DNA of 64,000 nt, taken from contig FWXP01000001.1 of the NCBI GenBank assembly GCA_900176545.1, positions 682,001 to 746,000 on the forward strand, in the 5' to 3' direction. This DNA comes from Oscillospiraceae bacterium. GTDB lineage: Bacteria > Bacillota > Clostridia > Saccharofermentanales > Saccharofermentanaceae. Below, in pieces: positions 45,528 to 53,396 of this stretch; within the stretch, counting starts at the first letter, position 1; each line of letters begins with the position of its first letter. Under the pieces are notes generated by a model that saw nothing but the letters and a program-made list of their open reading frames with translations, did no database searches and had not been told where the DNA came from. The position numbers and the translations under genes are program-made.

Positions 45528-46943
45528 TCAGTTATACTCGACATTATGCACGCTGTCGGAAGATTCCTCCTGACCAGCTACGTAGTTGCCGTCGAAGCAT
45601 GCGGAACATGTACCGCAGTGGATACCGTCAAGTGATGCTCTCAAGGAATCAAGACTGATGTATCCTAATGAATCAGCACCGATCATGTCACGGATCTCCT
45701 CTACACTCATCCTGGTAGCGGGAAGGTCAGTACCCTTGGAAGCGTTAACGCCGTAGCAGCAGGGGAACTTAACTTCAGGAGAAGCAAGTCTTACATGAAC
45801 TTCCTTAGCACCGTTATCCTTAAGGAACCTTATGATGTGCTTTGTTGTCGTACCTCTTACGAGAGAGTCGTCAACGATAGCGATCCTCTTACCTGCTACA
45901 GCTGTCTTAAGGACTGCGAACTTCATCCTTACTGCGAGCTCTCTTTGCTCCTGAGTACTCTTGATGAATGTTCTACCTACATATCTGTTCTTGAGAAGCC
46001 CCATGCCGTAAGGAACGCCGAGGCCGTCAGCGAATCCGAGTGCTGCGGCATTACCTGAGTCAGGTGCACCGATAACGAGATCACAGTCACAGGGATGCTC
46101 CTTGGCAAGTGCCTGACCGGCCCTGTATCTTGAATCGAAGATGGAAGTGTTATCGATAACTGAGTCGGGACGAGCAACATAGACATACTCGAAGATACAT
46201 ACATTACCGTCCTTTACTCTCTGCTCGTTTGTCTTATCAGCTTCAAAGTAGAAAGACTTAACGCCGTCCTTGGAGATAGAAACGATCTCACCGGGCTCCA
46301 AGTCTCTTATAAACTCTGCGTCGAGTGCATCGAATGCGCAGTTCTCGGAAGAGAACATGTACATGTCACCCTTCTTTGCAAGTGCTAAAGGTCTCATGCC
46401 ATGAGGATCCCTTACGCCGATGAGCTTATTCTCAGTCATGAGAACGAGGGCATATACACCCTTCATATCCTTCATTGTCTTAAGGAGAGCCTCCTCACAG
46501 GAATCAGTGCCTATCCTGTTTCTTGAGAAAAGCGAAAGGATAAGCTCGGAATCGATATTCGTCTGGAAGATCGCGCCCATGCTCTTGAGGTTATCCCTGA
46601 GCTCGTCTGCGTTAAGGATAACGGAATCAGAGCTCATGGCGATATTTCCGGCACTGGACTTGATAAGGATAGGCTGGATGGCATCGGTACCTGTCTCTCT
46701 GTCTGAACCGCCTCTTGCGTGACATACGGCACACTGACCATTCAATGCGGAAAGCGTGATATCGTCGAAGATATCAGCGACCTGACCGGGTGCCTTATGT
46801 ACCATGAACGTACCGTTGTTGTTTACTGCGATACCTGCGGACTCCTGTCCTCTGTGCTGCAAAGAGAACACACCGTAATATGCTGTCTTTGCGATGCCCT
46901 CTGATGAACCCTTTGTGTCGATAACTCCAAATAAACCGCTCAT
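45528..46943 (-). CDS. purF: PurF-like amidophosphoribosyltransferase with a degenerate glutaminase domain
   Basis: 471 residues. The phosphoribosyltransferase half is intact: PRPP loop IVDDSLVRGTTTKHI, IGAPDSGNAAALGFA and GLLKNRYVGRTFI. The glutaminase half aligns in length and order (SLQHRGQESAGIAV) but lacks key residues. The N-terminal nucleophile Cys is Ser (MSGLFGV; the codon is AGC and an in-frame stop lies three codons before the ATG). The HVRY motif reads CHARGG, and the HNGNL motif reads SSDSVIL. Glutamine use is therefore doubtful, and ammonia may be the substrate. Four Cys near the end (HCGTCSAC, PCDCD) could hold an Fe-S cluster. It follows purE by 6 bp. Confidence 0.92.
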   Translation of the reverse strand: MSGLFGVIDTKGSSEGIAKTAYYGVFSLQHRGQESAGIAVNNNGTFMVHKAPGQVADIFDDITLSALNGQCAVCHARGGSDRETGTDAIQPILIKSSAGNIAMSSDSVILNADELRDNLKSMGAIFQTNIDSELILSLFSRNRIGTDSCEEALLKTMKDMKGVYALVLMTENKLIGVRDPHGMRPLALAKKGDMYMFSSENCAFDALDAEFIRDLEPGEIVSISKDGVKSFYFEADKTNEQRVKDGNVCIFEYVYVARPDSVIDNTSIFDSRYRAGQALAKEHPCDCDLVIGAPDSGNAAALGFADGLGVPYGMGLLKNRYVGRTFIKSTQEQRELAVRMKFAVLKTAVAGKRIAIVDDSLVRGTTTKHIIRFLKDNGAKEVHVRLASPEVKFPCCYGVNASKGTDLPATRMSVEEIRDMIGADSLGYISLDSLRASLDGIHCGTCSACFDGNYVAGQEESSDSVHNVEYN

Positions 46944-46949
46944 TCTCGA

Positions 46950-47459
46950 TTAGCCCTCCATATTGTTGATCTTATCCTGAAGTCTCTTGTCCCTGCCGTC
47001 AACTGAATCAGCAAGTTCCTGCTTATAAGCTGCGATCTTGGAGGAGAGCTCCTCATCAGCTGTTGCAAGGATCTGGCATGCGAGGATACCTGCATTGGTA
47101 CCGCCGTCAATGGCAACTGTCGCAACGGGGATACCGGAAGGCATCTGAACTGTCGCATAGAGTGCATCCACACCGTTCAACGCGCCGCCCTTACAGGGAA
47201 CGCCGATGACCGGGAGTGTTGTATTGGCAGCCAATACACCGCCTAAGTGAGCAGCGAGTCCTGCTGCTGCGATAACGACCTTGAATCCGTTATCCTTTGC
47301 TTCCTGTGCGAGCTTTATCGCTCTGTCGGGAGTCCTGTGAGCAGATGCCACGTGAGCTTCGAACTCTACACCGAATCTCTTGAGGATCTTAAAACATCCC
47401 TCCATTACGGGGAAATCCGAATCGGATCCCATAACCACCAATACTTTTCCTGTTGCCAT
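46950..47459 (-). CDS. purE: N5-CAIR mutase, class I PurE
   Basis: 169 residues. Signature stretches are VLVVMGSDSDFPVME, HVASAHRTPDRAI and AAAGLAAHLGGVLAANT, with PVIGVPCKGGALNG in the middle. It moves the carboxyl group of N5-CAIR to carbon 4 of the imidazole. The mutase needs PurK, which is not in the window. ACGGAGG precedes the ATG. It is the first pur gene of the leftward run, with only 42 bp to the capA-like gene upstream, so the run may be read from the capA promoter. Confidence 0.96.
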   Translation of the reverse strand: MATGKVLVVMGSDSDFPVMEGCFKILKRFGVEFEAHVASAHRTPDRAIKLAQEAKDNGFKVVIAAAGLAAHLGGVLAANTTLPVIGVPCKGGALNGVDALYATVQMPSGIPVATVAIDGGTNAGILACQILATADEELSSKIAAYKQELADSVDGRDKRLQDKINNMEG

Positions 47460-47501
47460 AGTTGCCTCCGTATTCTTAATACACCTTGACCGCGGTGTTA
47501 T

Positions 47502-48608
47502 TTACTCATCTTCCTGAGACCAGTTAAGTCTCTCCATTACCCTGTAGTAATCATCCGTTCCCCACTCATACGGTATGGGACAGTAGTCATTTCCGGGTCT
47601 CGTACTCGTCTGACAGAACGGAATGATATTGAGATCGTAATCTGCTACAGAAGTATTATCCTCGTTCATCACGAACTCACACTGCACTATACACGAATCG
47701 GGATCCGACAATCCCGTATTACCGCCGAAGCAGAAATTGGAGATGCTGTACAAGATATACTTGCCGTTATATTCCTCGATAGGCTGTAATCTGTGCGGAT
47801 GCGTACCTACTACGATATCCACGCCGTAATCAATAAGATCATGACCTGCGACTACCTGGGAATCCCTGGGAGAATAATCCCTTTCCACACCCCAGTGGCA
47901 GGATGCGATTATGATATTGCAACCGTCTTCCCTGAGCTGATCGATAAGGGGATATGCCATTGAAGTGGAATCGCCCGATACATAATCGATACCGAACATT
48001 CCGATCTTGACTCCTCTTACCTCGTAGATAGCCACTGAATGCTGATTGCTCCATACGACACCTATGGCATCCATGGCATCCTCTGTGTCCTGAAGCCCCT
48101 GATCGAGATAATCGTAGCTGTGATTATTAGCGAGATTTACGGCCTCGATGCTTCCGTTGGTGAGCATCTCCGTATATTCAAAAGGGGCACCGAAAACGAA
48201 TTCCTTAGTGAGATGGGATGTGGAATCCGTTATGGTACCCTCAAAGTTTGCAAGTGTCATATCATCCTGGGAGAGGTATGATGCGGCATTCTGAAAACAG
48301 TATCCGTATCCTTCCTGCTCGACGACTGCATCAAAGCTTCCTGCAGCACCGCTCCATGCAAGGGCGTCTGCAAGAGTACAATCTCCGATAAAGCTTACTT
48401 TGATATGCTCGGGCTCGGGGATCGGTGTAGGTGTCGGAATCGGTGTAGGCGTAGGCTCGGGAGTCGGAGTAGGAGCAACGGAGCTCTCGGATGAGGAAGC
48501 AGCAGTTGTCTCGGAACTTGGCGTCTGTATGCTGTTACAACCGCCCGATAGAGCGGACAGGAACATGACCATGATCATAAGAGTCGCCGATGACCTGAAG
48601 AATCGCAA
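47502..48608 (-). CDS. CapA-family metallophosphatase-fold lipoprotein
   Basis: 368 residues from a TTG start with GAGGTG seven bases upstream. The lipoprotein signal ends LSGGC (Cys ~24). A Ser/Thr stretch and a Pro-Thr-Glu linker (PTPTPEPTPTP) follow. The domain is of PGA_cap type: VSFIGDCTLAD, ANFEGTIT, NLANNHSYDYLDQG, ASCHWGVERDY and GTHPHRLQPIEEY. CapA-like proteins are linked to poly-gamma-glutamate or other envelope polymers, but many have no known role. A good promoter lies 36 bp upstream. Confidence 0.9.
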   Translation of the reverse strand: MRFFRSSATLMIMVMFLSALSGGCNSIQTPSSETTAASSSESSVAPTPTPEPTPTPIPTPTPIPEPEHIKVSFIGDCTLADALAWSGAAGSFDAVVEQEGYGYCFQNAASYLSQDDMTLANFEGTITDSTSHLTKEFVFGAPFEYTEMLTNGSIEAVNLANNHSYDYLDQGLQDTEDAMDAIGVVWSNQHSVAIYEVRGVKIGMFGIDYVSGDSTSMAYPLIDQLREDGCNIIIASCHWGVERDYSPRDSQVVAGHDLIDYGVDIVVGTHPHRLQPIEEYNGKYILYSISNFCFGGNTGLSDPDSCIVQCEFVMNEDNTSVADYDLNIIPFCQTSTRPGNDYCPIPYEWGTDDYYRVMERLNWSQEDE

Positions 48609-48643
48609 AGATCCACACCTCTGAAAAATAAAAATACAGAGAA

Positions 48644-48672
48644 ATTATAGCAAAAACGGAGTGCAGCTACAA
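48644..48672 (-). promoter_or_regulatory. Promoter of the capA-like gene and possibly the purine run
   Basis: Minus strand TTGTAG (48667-48672), 17 bases, TATAAT (48644-48649), the latter extended as TGCTATAAT. Confidence 0.7.
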
Positions 48673-48762
48673 ACGCGAAAAACGTATTTGACACATATCG
48701 GCTAACAATCGATAAAGTGGTAAAAATATCGCCTCTGCCAAGGTTCTTTTCTTGTGCAATAT

Positions 48763-49992
48763 TTACCCTTGAGTAGACTCGGCCGTATCTTCTTCGTCTG
48801 ACTCCTCTTCATCTTCCTCAAGACGTGTCTGATAATACTCTTCCCTCTCGGAAGCATTAGAGAGCAGCTCTCCCCTGACAAAGAGACCGGAATCATTGAT
48901 ATAATCGTCGGGCCAATGAGCAGCGACGATCGCCTGATCATCCATGATATCCGTATTGATGAGATTGCCGGGAGCAGCGTCTCCTCCTGCGTAATAAGCG
49001 CACCACGAGATATAATCAGCTTCCAAGACCTCATCGTACGCCGTAAATGCATCGCTCAAGAACGCACCGTCCTCACCGAATTCCTTGAAGTCCGTACAGA
49101 TCATCGGAAGACCTTCATCTGATATCTCTGTAAGCTCGATGGCCTTCGATTCATCATACTCACCTGAGATCGATATCGAATAGATGACATCATCATTCAT
49201 AAGGGGATCGTTCAATACATCCTCGAGATCTTCTCCGCCGTACGGAGTTTGAACTATTATCAGATTGTCAGCGTCATATTGTCTGATCGAATCAATGACA
49301 GATAAAGCATAAGGCTTGATCTCCTCACCCCATACATCATCACGCTCGGAATTAAAACTTGCTCTGCCTGAAATCTCATAGATAACGTTAGGAACACCAG
49401 AATAGATAGCGGCTATCCTGGAGAAGAAATCCGTTGCCTGCTCCTCATACTCTCTCGGATCACAGCCGGAAACGAGATTCCAATCGATGATTACATAGAC
49501 ACCATTATCAACGCACATGTCAATAACGGAACATACCTCGGCGAACTTAGACTCCGGATCGGAAGTATAACCGCCTACATCCTCCTCAACATTCATGGAG
49601 AACCTTAAAACGTCGCAACCCCAATCATTTACGAATGTTGATATAGTCTCGTTGTTGATAAAACCATTTGAATAATTAAGAGAATTTATGCAGACTCCGT
49701 TCAGGGTTACTGCTCTATATTCGCTGTCTGTCAGATACTTCTCATATACGTTCAGTTCACCATATACATCAACAGGTAAAGTTGCCCCGCAAGGCTCGCT
49801 TGAAGGTCCTACCTGCTGCACTGTCTCTTCTGTAGTCTCGGAAGGTTCCGTCTCGATGATAACTGTAGTCTCCGAAGTGGAAACCGATGTAACGCTCGGT
49901 AACGTCTCCGGAGGTAATTTCTTGGAACAGGAAGAGAGGATAAAACATCCCGAAAGTAAAAGAGAAAGATAAATTTTTGACCTATTAATCAT
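48763..49992 (-). CDS. GH5 cellulase-fold lipoprotein with lost catalytic residues
   Basis: 409 residues from the ATG at 49992 (MINRSKIY), nine bases after GAGG. The lipoprotein signal ends LSSC. A Thr/Glu-rich linker follows, then a domain that tracks GH5 subfamily 2 enzymes: VNDWGCDVLRFSM, DNGVYVIIDWNLVSG and PNVIYEISGRASFNS. In active enzymes the last reads NVIYEIANEPN, so the acid/base Glu is gone. The His of IDWH is Asn. The nucleophile region VTEWG reads CTDFKEFG. The tail is acidic. It is probably a non-catalytic carbohydrate-binding or structural protein. A TTGAAT...TACACT promoter may lie upstream. Confidence 0.82.
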   Translation of the reverse strand: MINRSKIYLSLLLSGCFILSSCSKKLPPETLPSVTSVSTSETTVIIETEPSETTEETVQQVGPSSEPCGATLPVDVYGELNVYEKYLTDSEYRAVTLNGVCINSLNYSNGFINNETISTFVNDWGCDVLRFSMNVEEDVGGYTSDPESKFAEVCSVIDMCVDNGVYVIIDWNLVSGCDPREYEEQATDFFSRIAAIYSGVPNVIYEISGRASFNSERDDVWGEEIKPYALSVIDSIRQYDADNLIIVQTPYGGEDLEDVLNDPLMNDDVIYSISISGEYDESKAIELTEISDEGLPMICTDFKEFGEDGAFLSDAFTAYDEVLEADYISWCAYYAGGDAAPGNLINTDIMDDQAIVAAHWPDDYINDSGLFVRGELLSNASEREEYYQTRLEEDEEESDEEDTAESTQG

Positions 49993-50151
49993 AAGAGAAA
50001 ACCTCAAATCTGATATCAAAATCATGGGTGTAGTGTATAATAACGATATAAGTAATTCAACTCGTTAATAGATTGGTCATAAATAATTAACATTTATACA
50101 GTCAATGACGTTTTATAATTGAATTACAAGATAAGAAGAAGGAGCAACAAG

Positions 50152-50493
50152 ATGGCAAGAGTTGATAGTGTAAGAGCAAAGATCGACAAACTCGCTGCCA
50201 AGGGAAAGCTCGCAAATCTCCAGAAATTTGCTGAAGATGCTGATCCCGAGATCAGAGAGGCAGTTGCCATGGCACTTAGTAAGATCAATACTTACGAGAG
50301 CGGAATGGCACTTATACCGCTTCTTCGTGATTCAGTTCCGATGGTACGCGCAATGGCTGCTACTTCCGCTGCTGCCATACAGGCAAAGCACTGCGAAGAG
50401 TACGTTAAGAAGTTAGCATTTGCAGACCCGGATCCCAATGTAAGAGTCACGGCAAAAGCGGCTTACGACCAGCTTAAGACTAGCGTTCTTTGA
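50152..50493 (+). CDS. Small HEAT-repeat protein
   Basis: 113 residues from the ATG at 50152 (MARVDS), after AAGGAGCAACAAG. It is all-helical, with three HEAT/PBS-lyase-type repeats: AEDADPEIREAVAMALSKI, LLRDSVPMVRAMAATSAAAI and FADPDPNVRVTAKAAYDQL. No signal peptide. Likely a cytoplasmic protein-protein interaction scaffold; the partner is unknown. A single-gene unit with its own terminator, on the opposite strand to its neighbours. Confidence 0.85.
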   Translation: MARVDSVRAKIDKLAAKGKLANLQKFAEDADPEIREAVAMALSKINTYESGMALIPLLRDSVPMVRAMAATSAAAIQAKHCEEYVKKLAFADPDPNVRVTAKAAYDQLKTSVL

Positions 50494-50512
50494 TCAATTA
50501 GAAAGCAAGATG

Positions 50513-50541
50513 ACACCGCCTGACGGCGGTGTTATTTTTTT
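50513..50541 (+). terminator. Terminator of the HEAT-repeat gene
   Basis: ACACCGCC and GGCGGTGT arms, 8 bp, loop TGAC, followed by a T-rich tract with seven consecutive T residues. Confidence 0.9.
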
Positions 50542-50554
50542 GCGCAAAACAGAA

Positions 50555-50587
50555 CAAAAAAGATCCGACCCCGTAAAGGGTCGGATC
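50555..50587 (-). terminator. Terminator of the 50612-51964 lipoprotein gene
   Basis: Perfect 10-bp stem (50562-50571 with 50578-50587); on the minus strand it is followed by seven pyrimidines, mostly T. Confidence 0.88.
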
Positions 50588-50611
50588 ATATTATCTGAAT
50601 CGATATCGCTA

Positions 50612-51964
50612 TCAGCCTACCTGGCAAACAGAGATGATCTGCTCAGTGCCACCATGAGTAACGATGATGATGTAGTAACCGTCAGCAAGAGCTGCACCGC
50701 CGTTCTCATATGTGAAATCATAGTAGTTGGAGCTACCGTAAGCAGTAGTACCGCATGTGAATGTACCAAGATCCTGATCAAGGTCTTCACCTGTTGCGGA
50801 GTAATAATACTGGTAAGAAACCTCACCGAGTGAATCATCATTACAAGCACATGTAAGCTCAAGATATGTTGTACCGGATGCATATGTACCATAGTTATTG
50901 GAATCAGCATCACGATCATACCAGTATGCAGAACCTGTTCCGGAATAGAAAGGATCTTCACTGCCTGTCTGATACTCAACATAACCAACATAATCGGCGA
51001 ATGTATCACCTGTAGACTGAGGCTCAGTTGCAACAGGCTCAGCATCCAGGATTACAGTACATGTATCAGATACAAGAACGTTACCGTCAGGATCAGAGAA
51101 TGTGATCGTGTATGTACCGGGAAGGAAATAACCTGTATCGGGATCAAGATCTGCATCAGTAAGATCATATGTATCTACCCATGCATCATAACCTGTTCCG
51201 GAGTAGATCAACTGACCGTCACGCTCAACTGTGTATGTAAGCTCATAGATAACATCATAATCCTCAAGGAGAGTTGTATCGATCTGAAGCTCACCGTCGA
51301 TCTCATCTGTATTTGTGTATACAGGGTTGGAATCATCAGAACCGGAATCCAACCAGTACCAGTGAAGTGAATCAGAAGTAATAGCATCAGCTACGGGAAT
51401 AGAGAAAGAGAATTCCTCATCAGTGAAAGCATAAAGATCACCGAATACCTTCTCGTAGTTGGAACCGAGCCAATCACCGTCATCAGTTCTCTCGAACTCA
51501 AGAGATACGGAGACTTCCTTGGTGTCAGCATCACCAACTGCACTAGCGAAATCCTCAGCAGATGTGATGGAGTCATCGTCAAGAAGATCAGAATAATCAG
51601 CGATAGTAAATGTTACGTCAACAGAACCTTCGCCGCTCTTCTTTGTAGCCTCAACAGACTCTTCGTCGATCTCATAAGAGATAGTATCAGCGATAGCGCT
51701 GAGAGCAGTAGCTGTATCAGCGGAATAGAGTTCACCCTCGCTGAATGTGAGCTTACCTTCCCACTCTTCCTGTACCTTCTCGAAGTCATCGTCGGAAAGC
51801 TTAGCGAGCTTACCGATATTGCAAGCTGCCAATTCCTTAGCGTATGATTCTGCTGCATCGAGAACCTCATCCTTGGACTTGTCAAGGAATGAGCATCCTG
51901 TCATCGAGAATACGATGGCGGAAGCAACTGCTACAGAAACAGTCTTCTTCATTTTTGTATTCAT
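50612..51964 (-). CDS. Surface lipoprotein, first of three tandem paralogues
   Basis: 450 residues. The signal peptide ends MTGC (Cys ~24). Residues ~30-195 form an acidic domain shared with the next two genes (AESYAKELAACNIGKLAKL, VTFTIADYSDLLDDDS, FTDEEFSFSIPVAD). Two or three Ig-like beta segments follow, marked by GYFLPGTYTITFSDPDG and GTTYLELTCACNDDS. The end is YYIIIVTHGGTEQIISVCQV, similar to the end of the third paralogue. Strongly acidic, with many Asp, Tyr, Ser and Thr. GGGAGG precedes the ATG. Function unknown; an outer-surface binding protein is likely. Confidence 0.85.
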   Translation of the reverse strand: MNTKMKKTVSVAVASAIVFSMTGCSFLDKSKDEVLDAAESYAKELAACNIGKLAKLSDDDFEKVQEEWEGKLTFSEGELYSADTATALSAIADTISYEIDEESVEATKKSGEGSVDVTFTIADYSDLLDDDSITSAEDFASAVGDADTKEVSVSLEFERTDDGDWLGSNYEKVFGDLYAFTDEEFSFSIPVADAITSDSLHWYWLDSGSDDSNPVYTNTDEIDGELQIDTTLLEDYDVIYELTYTVERDGQLIYSGTGYDAWVDTYDLTDADLDPDTGYFLPGTYTITFSDPDGNVLVSDTCTVILDAEPVATEPQSTGDTFADYVGYVEYQTGSEDPFYSGTGSAYWYDRDADSNNYGTYASGTTYLELTCACNDDSLGEVSYQYYYSATGEDLDQDLGTFTCGTTAYGSSNYYDFTYENGGAALADGYYIIIVTHGGTEQIISVCQVG

Positions 51965-52065
51965 ATTTCCTCCCTTTGGCCTTAAACTTCAAACTGACCA
52001 ATCAAAATAATTATACTACTGCGGTATCAAATTTTGTATAGAGTTGATGATTTATTTGTGAACAA

Positions 52066-52093
52066 ATAAGGCGCCGCTGTGAAGCGGAGCCTT
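52066..52093 (-). terminator. Terminator of the 52099-53316 lipoprotein gene
   Basis: Eleven-base arms (52068-52078 with 52083-52093) with one mismatch, loop GTGA; on the minus strand followed by ATTTGTT. Confidence 0.65.
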
Positions 52094-52098
52094 ATATA

Positions 52099-53316
52099 TC
52101 AATCAACATATACAGTTGCAGTCTGCCGGGTAATCATCGTACCGTCTTCATAATAGAATGTGATAGTATACTCTCCTTCGGCAAGATAATATCCTGAAGG
52201 GTCAAGAGGCGCTCCCGGATCAAATGTATAAAGATAGCCCTCAAAACTTCCGTACTCACGCTTTATCTCTTCTCCGTTATATTCATAAGTGTAATAGATC
52301 TCAGACATATCTCCATTCGTAAACATTACATCGAGATCTATCAGCGTGGTATTAACATAATAACCCGTATCCATCGAAGCCAGATCTTCGTCATACCAAG
52401 AATAACCTGCATAGTAATACGACAGACCGGCCTGCTCATCGACTATTACATGAGCCGTTCCCGATAAGAGTTCCTGTCCGTATTGATCATAAAAAGTGAT
52501 AGTATAATCACCTGCGGCAATGTAATTTCCGGACGGATCAAGAGGCGCTCCCGGATCAAATGTATAAAGATAGCCCTCAAAACTTCCGTACTCACGCTTT
52601 ATCTCTCTGCCTTCATATACGACGGTATAATAGATCGTCGAATAATCCGTTCCAAACTCAAGATCAATATCAAGGTCTAATGTGTCAGTATTGGCATAAC
52701 TTCCGTTACCATCATACGAATAGTACCAGACGCCTCCCATTACCTTATCATCAAGAGGAGTAATAAATGAATACTCAGCGTTCGTAAACTCATAAAGAGT
52801 CGCCATTGTTTCCTGGTAATTTGTTGCGACCCAAGTGCCGTCTTCCTGTTCGAATTCCAAAGTAAGGGCCATAACTTGCTTGTCCAACGAGAAGACGTCA
52901 TCAAAATACCCGTCCATTGTCATAAAGGAATCAGGATCAAGACAACTTGAATAATCCGGTATGGAAAATCTGCATACAACACTGGCGTGTCCTGAATCTT
53001 CAGTCAGGGAACTTGATTCGACCTCATAAGTTATCGCTTCCGCGATCTTACCTGCGGCACTTGCAGCATATACTCCGGTATAATAACTGCCTGCTACAAA
53101 ATCGAGCTTATCACACCATTCCTCTTCGGCTTCGGCAAACTTCTCATCGCAGCAAGTGCCGATCTCGACGAGGTCGCAGGATGCAAGGGCCTTGGCATAA
53201 TGATCTGAAATATCAAGAAGTTGTCTCTTTGAGTCGCTCATATATGAACAACCTGAAGCGGGTAATACAGTCACAGCCATTATCAGCGCAGCCATGACTA
53301 TCCTAATCCGATTCAT
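52099..53316 (-). CDS. Surface lipoprotein, second tandem paralogue, with an internal duplication
   Basis: 405 residues. The signal peptide ends ASGC (Cys ~23). The N-terminal domain (~30-190) matches the other two paralogues in layout: ISDHYAKALASCDLVEIG, CRFSIPDYSSCLDPDS and FTNAEYSFITPLDDK. Two Ig-like units follow, each containing EIKREYGSFEGYLYTFDPGA and then APLDPSG, an (A/L)xGxYTITFY strand and a Thr-rich end. The shared part is encoded by identical 69-bp DNA in both units. It lacks the third unit and Cys-rich end of its neighbours. GGAGGTTGG precedes the ATG. Function unknown. Confidence 0.85.
   Translation of the reverse strand: MNRIRIVMAALIMAVTVLPASGCSYMSDSKRQLLDISDHYAKALASCDLVEIGTCCDEKFAEAEEEWCDKLDFVAGSYYTGVYAASAAGKIAEAITYEVESSSLTEDSGHASVVCRFSIPDYSSCLDPDSFMTMDGYFDDVFSLDKQVMALTLEFEQEDGTWVATNYQETMATLYEFTNAEYSFITPLDDKVMGGVWYYSYDGNGSYANTDTLDLDIDLEFGTDYSTIYYTVVYEGREIKREYGSFEGYLYTFDPGAPLDPSGNYIAAGDYTITFYDQYGQELLSGTAHVIVDEQAGLSYYYAGYSWYDEDLASMDTGYYVNTTLIDLDVMFTNGDMSEIYYTYEYNGEEIKREYGSFEGYLYTFDPGAPLDPSGYYLAEGEYTITFYYEDGTMITRQTATVYVD
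52202..52270. repeat. 69-bp exact direct repeat, copy 1
   Basis: Identical base for base to 52538-52606; encodes the EIKREYGSFEGY part of the last Ig-like unit. The flanks differ. Confidence 0.95.
52538..52606. repeat. 69-bp exact direct repeat, copy 2
   Basis: Second copy, 336 bp away (a multiple of three), in the preceding Ig-like unit of the same gene. Suggests a recent duplication or gene conversion. Confidence 0.95.
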
Positions 53317-53396
53317 ATATCCAACCTCCGAGTTATTCTTGACGACTAATTATACAACAAAACTCTCGTCGAATACGATCAAAAATCCCTGACGGA

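Noticed and set aside
47460-47501. Separate promoter or PurR/PRPP-type leader for the purine genes
   Set aside because: Only 42 bp separate capA and purE, with a weak 5-bp hairpin and no promoter boxes. The run is more likely read from the capA promoter or from inside capA.
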